In this document: positions 5,527 to 9,089 of the stretch, piece by piece
How the letters are laid out: every line of letters begins with the position of its first letter
How positions within the stretch are numbered: the first letter of the stretch is position 1
DNA from: Actinomycetales bacterium
GTDB lineage: Bacteria > Actinomycetota > Actinomycetes > Actinomycetales > Actinomycetaceae
Length of the DNA stretch: 9,089 nt
Assembly: GCA_022838965.1 (NCBI GenBank)
Contig: JALHDK010000076.1
Coordinates: 1-9,089, forward strand
Reading direction: 5' to 3'
The notes under the pieces: generated by a model
Seen by the model: the letters and a program-made list of their open reading frames with translations, nothing else
What the model was told of the DNA's origin: nothing
Databases searched by the model: none
Made by a program: the position numbers and the translations under genes

Positions 5527-5847
5527 ATGTGGAATATTCTCGGTGACGGCCCGATCGCAACGAACGGTCCCACCCACCACTCCCGGAGCGGCGTGCACCT
5601 GCGGCTCGTGGAGGTCGTCGATGACGGTGCCCTGGCCTGGCAGGAGCGGGCGCTCTGTGCCCAGACCGATCCCGAGGCGTTCTTCCCGGAGAAGGGCGGC
5701 TCGACCCGGGAGGCGAAGCGGGTGTGCGCCTCCTGCGAGGTCCGGGGGGAGTGCCTCGACTTCGCCCTGGCGAACGACGAGCGTTTCGGGATCTGGGGCG
5801 GGTTGTCGGAGCGTGAGCGCCGCAAGATGAAGCGTCGGATCGTCTGA
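5527..5847 (+). CDS. whiB2: WhiB-family iron-sulfur transcriptional regulator, WhiB2/WhmD type
   Basis: The product has 106 residues and is a complete WhiB-like (Wbl) protein. Four cysteines, Cys44, Cys67, Cys70 and Cys76 (C-x22-C-x2-C-x5-C), are placed to bind a [4Fe-4S] cluster. GIWGG (88-92) is the family turn, and ERERRKMKRR (95-104) is the basic DNA-contacting tail. ALCAQTDPEAFFPEKGGSTR (42-61) marks the WhiB2 (Mycobacterium WhmD; Streptomyces WhiB) lineage rather than WhiB1, WhiB3 or WhiB7. In those genera this protein is needed for septum formation and division or sporulation, probably working with the principal sigma factor. The start is ATG 5527, with GGAG 7 bases upstream. A GTG at 5497 would add ten residues, has no comparable site, and lies in the leader. 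It is followed after 14 bases by the glycosyltransferase gene. Confidence 0.96.
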   Translation: MWNILGDGPIATNGPTHHSRSGVHLRLVEVVDDGALAWQERALCAQTDPEAFFPEKGGSTREAKRVCASCEVRGECLDFALANDERFGIWGGLSERERRKMKRRIV

Positions 5848-5861
5848 GGACCGCCCGCCGC

Positions 5862-8800
5862 GTGGTGTCACCCCGAAGTCCGGGTCCCGAGACAACGGCC
5901 GTCCTCGTGACGTGTGGGACCACCCGGTATCTCCGCCGCACCCTGGAAGGCGTGCGGGCGCAGACGTGGATTCCGACCCGCGTGGTGGTGGTCGACATCT
6001 GGAGCCCCGGGCGGGACATCGGCACGGGGCAGTCGATCCAGGCCATCGTCACGGACCTCGGCCTGGACAGCGTGTGCAAAGTCAGGGTGGTGCAGGCCCC
6101 GCAGGCCCGCACCTTCGGTGAGGCGGTCCGCCGCGGCCTGGAGTTGAACGCCCTGGCCCAACAGCGGGCGGACCGGTTGCACGAGACCCGGACGGGTGAG
6201 ATTCCCATCATCCGCGATGACACCTCCCCGGGCTGGCTCTGGCTCCTCCATGACGATTCGGCTCCGGATCCGGCCGCTCTCGAGCGCCTCGTGCGTGCCG
6301 GGGAGTCCGGACCGTCCATCGCGGTGGCGGGCGCGAAGCAGCGCGACTGGCACGTGCCGGACCGTCTGCTGGAGGTCGGCATCCACTCCACGGCCAGCGC
6401 GCGGCGCTACAACCCCATCGACGACGACGAGATCGACCAGGGCCAGCGTGACGACGTCGAGGACGTCCTCGCCGTCGGTCTCGCGGGAGCGCTCGTGCGG
6501 CGGGACGTGTGGTCGCGGCTCGGCGGCACCGACCCGGCCCTGGGCCCGTTCGGCGACGGCCTGGAGTTCTGCAGGCGGACGCGACGAGCGGGGTTCCGGG
6601 TCATCGTGGTGCCCGGGGCGGTCGTGTTCCACGCCCGGGCCTCCTACCTCGGCCTGCGGTCCTACGGCCACGCCAGTCAGGATGCACCGGTGCCCGACAT
6701 CGCGCGCTCCTTCTCCGCACGCCGCCGCGCCCAGCTCTACAACTGGATCCTCGCCACCTCCGCCGTCCGGCTGCCGTTCCTGCTGCTGTGGCTGCTCGTG
6801 CTGACGCCGGCCCGGGCGCTCGCACGCTTCGTCCAGAAGGACATGGTGCGGGCACGCGCCGAGCTCTCCGCAGGGGCGGCCGTCCTCTCCCGCCCGGACC
6901 TGTGGCTGGCCGCCCGCCGACGTCTCCGGAGATCCTCCGTGCTTCCCGCCGCGGCCCTCGCCCCACTCGAGACCGACGCACGCGAGATCCGGCGCGCGAG
7001 ACGGCAGCAGCGGCGGGCGCGTGCCTCGCGTCACACGGTCGGCCCGACCGACCTCGACCTCGCCGAGAAGGCCGCGCTGGCGGGCCGTCGCCGGGCGGGG
7101 GCGACCGTCGTCGCCCTCGCCACCCTCGCGACGACAGCGGCCGGGGTGGCACCCCTGCTCGGGCTCGGTGCCCTGAGCGGGGGAGCCCTGCTGCCCGGCG
7201 ACCTCGGGGTGCGCGAGCTGGCGGAGCTCGCGTTCTCATGGTGGATCCCGACGGGTGACGGCGTGCCGGGCCCCGCGGACCCGATCCTCACGGTGGCCCT
7301 GGTTCCCCTGGCGATGGGGATGAGCCTTTCCACGGCGGCCAGCGCTGTCGTCCTCCTGGGCGTCCCGGCGGCGGCCCTCAGCGCGTGGGGCGCCGCCGGT
7401 GCCGCCACCCGCTCGGTGGCGCTGCGGATGTGGGCGGCGGTGGCGTGGGCGTTCACCGCCGTCACGGCAGCGGCCACGGCGCAGGGGAGGGTGTCCGCCA
7501 TGGTGGCCCACGTCGGCCTCCCGCTCGTGGCGCTCCTCACCGTCCGCGCCCTGGGACTGCAGCGCCGGGACCGGGTGGCCTCCGGGGCGTCCTCCCTCGG
7601 CGCCGCTGCCGGCGCGGCCCTCGTCCTCGCGGCCGTCGTCGCCGCGGCCCCCATCCTCGCGGTTCCCGCACTGGTCGTCTTCGCCGCACTCACCGCCTTC
7701 TCACCCCAGCGCCGGACGGTGTGGTTCATCCCGGTGCCCGCTCTCGTCCTGAGCGGTCCCTGGCTGACCGCGGTCATCAGCGAGCGGGCGTGGCACGCCC
7801 TCGCCGCCAGCCCAGGCGTGCCCCTCCGGTCGGAGGCGGCGGAGCCCTGGCAGGTGGCCCTGGGACTGCCAGCCGCCGGGGCGTCGCCGCTGGTCATCGC
7901 TCCGGGCGCCGTTCTCGCGGCGCTGTCCGTCCTGGCCCTCCTGCGGGGAACCGGGCGGGCACGTGGCGTGCGTGTCGGCTGGGTGCTGGTGGTCCTCGGC
8001 GTCGCGACGGCGCTCGCGGCCAGCCGTGTCGCCGTCGCCGTCGATGCGGACGGGCAGGTGGTCCACGGGTGGCCCGGACCGGGCGTGTCCCTCATGACCC
8101 TCGGCCTCCTGCTCGCCGTCGCCACCGCGGCAGACGGGCTTCGGGAGGCCCTCTCCCGTCATCCCTTCGGGCTGCGCCACCTCGCGGCCGGCCTCGTGGC
8201 CACGCTCGCGGCGGCGGGCGTCGTCGCTGCGGGCGTCGCGTGGGTCCTGTCCGTGCGCGCCGACCAGCTGCTCGCCGCCGCCCCGGACAGCCCCGTGCCG
8301 GCCATCTCCACACAAGTGGCGGAGAGCCCCGATCGGGGACGCACCCTGGTGCTGTCGCCCGCCGCGGCGGGCGTGACGGCGGAGTTGTGGCGGTCGAACG
8401 GTCCCCAGCTGCAGCACACCTCCACCCTCGCCGCGGCGCGCCGGATCACCGACCTCCCGGGTGCCGTCGATGCGGACCGCGCCGCCGCCGACCTGGCCGG
8501 GATCGTCGCCGAGATCGTGGCCGGCCGGGCGACGGACGCCGGCGAACGCCTGGCGAGCCACGCGATCGCGGTGGTGCTGGTGCCCCCCGGAGCCCCGCCT
8601 GCGCTTCTGGCGACCCTCGAGGCCACCCCCGGCCTCGCGCGCGTGGCCGAGACCGGGGCGGGGACGGCGTGGCGCGTGGCGACGGACGGCCGGGAGGGTG
8701 CGGCCTGGACTGTGGCCCGGCTCCGGCTCGCGCTGGGCGACGTGGTCACCGCGGTCCCGGCAGGCCGCATCGGCGCCTCCGCCGTGATTCCCGAGGGCCC

Positions 8801-9047
8801 TGCCGGCCGCCAGCTCGTCCTCGCGGAGCGCGCTGACCCCGGATGGCGGGCCGCCGTGGATGGCGTCCCGCTCGCGGCGGTCGACGGCGGGTGGCAGCAG
8901 GTCTTCGCGGTCCCCACGGGCGGGGGGCGGGTGGTCCTCACCCACGACCCACCGCTGCGGCGACCGTGGCTCGCCGTGCAGGCGGTGGTCGGTGCGGCGA
9001 CCCTGCTGCTCGCCCTGCCCATCCGCCGACGCAGGGAGGGGGAGTGA
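5862..9047 (+). CDS. Large membrane-bound glycosyltransferase family 2 fusion protein
   Basis: The product has 1061 residues. Residues 10-290 are a GT2 (GT-A fold) domain: TAVLVTCGTTRYLRRTLEGV (12-31), VVDIWSPG (43-50), then LLHDDSAPDPAAL (128-140) with the metal-binding Asp131/132, AGALVRRDVW (208-217), FGDGLEFCRRTRRAGFRV (230-247) and VVFHARAS (254-261). A membrane helix follows at about 300-318, then a basic cytoplasmic stretch (370-412). About eleven more hydrophobic segments lie between 412 and 798, a pattern like GT-C-type transferases, though I see no diagnostic DD/DE loop. Residues 800-1035 are soluble and probably outside; their end has DPGWRAAVDG (992-1001) and a VPTGGGRVVLTHDPP segment. 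One last helix (1036-1053) and a basic tail close the protein. It probably transfers a sugar onto a lipid or wall glycan; donor and acceptor are unknown. GTG 5862 or 5865 could be the start; GAGGA lies at 5846-5850. Confidence 0.9.
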   Translation: MVSPRSPGPETTAVLVTCGTTRYLRRTLEGVRAQTWIPTRVVVVDIWSPGRDIGTGQSIQAIVTDLGLDSVCKVRVVQAPQARTFGEAVRRGLELNALAQQRADRLHETRTGEIPIIRDDTSPGWLWLLHDDSAPDPAALERLVRAGESGPSIAVAGAKQRDWHVPDRLLEVGIHSTASARRYNPIDDDEIDQGQRDDVEDVLAVGLAGALVRRDVWSRLGGTDPALGPFGDGLEFCRRTRRAGFRVIVVPGAVVFHARASYLGLRSYGHASQDAPVPDIARSFSARRRAQLYNWILATSAVRLPFLLLWLLVLTPARALARFVQKDMVRARAELSAGAAVLSRPDLWLAARRRLRRSSVLPAAALAPLETDAREIRRARRQQRRARASRHTVGPTDLDLAEKAALAGRRRAGATVVALATLATTAAGVAPLLGLGALSGGALLPGDLGVRELAELAFSWWIPTGDGVPGPADPILTVALVPLAMGMSLSTAASAVVLLGVPAAALSAWGAAGAATRSVALRMWAAVAWAFTAVTAAATAQGRVSAMVAHVGLPLVALLTVRALGLQRRDRVASGASSLGAAAGAALVLAAVVAAAPILAVPALVVFAALTAFSPQRRTVWFIPVPALVLSGPWLTAVISERAWHALAASPGVPLRSEAAEPWQVALGLPAAGASPLVIAPGAVLAALSVLALLRGTGRARGVRVGWVLVVLGVATALAASRVAVAVDADGQVVHGWPGPGVSLMTLGLLLAVATAADGLREALSRHPFGLRHLAAGLVATLAAAGVVAAGVAWVLSVRADQLLAAAPDSPVPAISTQVAESPDRGRTLVLSPAAAGVTAELWRSNGPQLQHTSTLAAARRITDLPGAVDADRAAADLAGIVAEIVAGRATDAGERLASHAIAVVLVPPGAPPALLATLEATPGLARVAETGAGTAWRVATDGREGAAWTVARLRLALGDVVTAVPAGRIGASAVIPEGPAGRQLVLAERADPGWRAAVDGVPLAAVDGGWQQVFAVPTGGGRVVLTHDPPLRRPWLAVQAVVGAATLLLALPIRRRREGE
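9035..9039 (+). promoter_or_regulatory. Ribosome binding site deciding the start of the last gene
   Basis: GGAGG lies inside the end of the glycosyltransferase gene, 7 bases before ATG 9047. This perfect site supports translation of the next gene from an ATG whose A is the last base of the upstream TGA. Confidence 0.7.
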
Positions 9048-9089
9048 TGGGATTCCGGGTGACGGCGCTGCGCTTCCTCAGCGCGGGGG
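9047..9089 (+). CDS. Start of the next gene in the whiB2 operon (partial, possibly DUF5719 family)
   Basis: Only 14 codons are in the window, beginning MGFRVTALRFLSAG: a basic residue followed by hydrophobic ones, as at the start of a signal or anchor sequence. The ATG overlaps the glycosyltransferase TGA by one base (TGATG), indicating translational coupling, and a GGAGG site supports it. From memory, in Micrococcales the gene after this type of glycosyltransferase is usually a secreted DUF5719-family protein. That assignment rests on gene order only, because 14 residues are too few to identify the product. Confidence 0.7.
   Translation, partial: MGFRVTALRFLSAG

Noticed and set aside
7031..8945. 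Long minus-strand open frames opposite the glycosyltransferase core
   Set aside because: High GC at third positions removes stops on the opposite strand; the products are Arg/Ala-rich without domains, while the plus frame gives well-formed membrane helices.

Overview
The window is GC-rich, tightly packed and codes on both strands. A WhiB2-type regulator, a TIGR03089-type protein and a DUF3152-type secreted protein are all present; these families are essentially confined to Actinobacteria. The cell-wall 'GWALDPDT' repeat at the left edge and the order whiB2 - large glycosyltransferase - next gene point to a Micrococcales-like chromosome. I cannot name a genus. Nothing here looks mobile: I see no transposase, integrase, tRNA, rRNA or CRISPR array, and composition looks even throughout.

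Layout, left to right. (1) 1-637, minus strand: the N-terminal part of a secreted, proline-rich protein whose C-terminus lies outside the window. (2) 638-822: a divergent intergenic region with three inverted repeats and a possible promoter. (3) 823-1665, plus: rmlD (dTDP-4-dehydrorhamnose reductase). (4) 1714-2505, plus: a secreted DUF3152-like putative zinc metalloprotease. (5) 2532-3395, minus: rmlA (glucose-1-phosphate thymidylyltransferase), convergent with the preceding gene. (6) 3449-4651, plus: manA (mannose-6-phosphate isomerase), divergent from rmlA. (7) 4654-5352, minus: a TIGR03089-like remnant of an AMP-forming ligase, convergent with manA across only 2 bases. (8) 5353-5526: a divergent intergenic region with a good sigma-70-type promoter for whiB2. 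(9) 5527-5847, plus: whiB2. (10) 5862-9047, plus: a 1061-residue glycosyltransferase family 2 protein fused to a multi-pass membrane region and an exported C-terminal domain. (11) 9047 onward, plus: the first 14 codons of the next gene, overlapping the glycosyltransferase by one base.

The shared theme is the cell envelope. RmlA and RmlD are the first and last steps of dTDP-L-rhamnose synthesis; rmlB and rmlC are not in the window. ManA feeds mannose-6-phosphate towards GDP-mannose and polyprenyl-phosphate-mannose. The large glycosyltransferase probably uses activated sugars at the membrane. Two further proteins are secreted, and WhiB2 belongs to the lineage that controls septation. In Mycobacterium the same kinds of genes (rmlD, manA, whiB2, and as far as I recall the TIGR03089 gene) also sit near one another, so this is best read as a rearranged version of a conserved actinobacterial envelope and division neighbourhood. 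I do not see a clear new system. The points most worth checking are the metzincin-like motif in the DUF3152 protein, the architecture of the glycosyltransferase fusion, the conserved ligase remnant next to whiB2, and a short motif shared by the rmlD and manA upstream regions.
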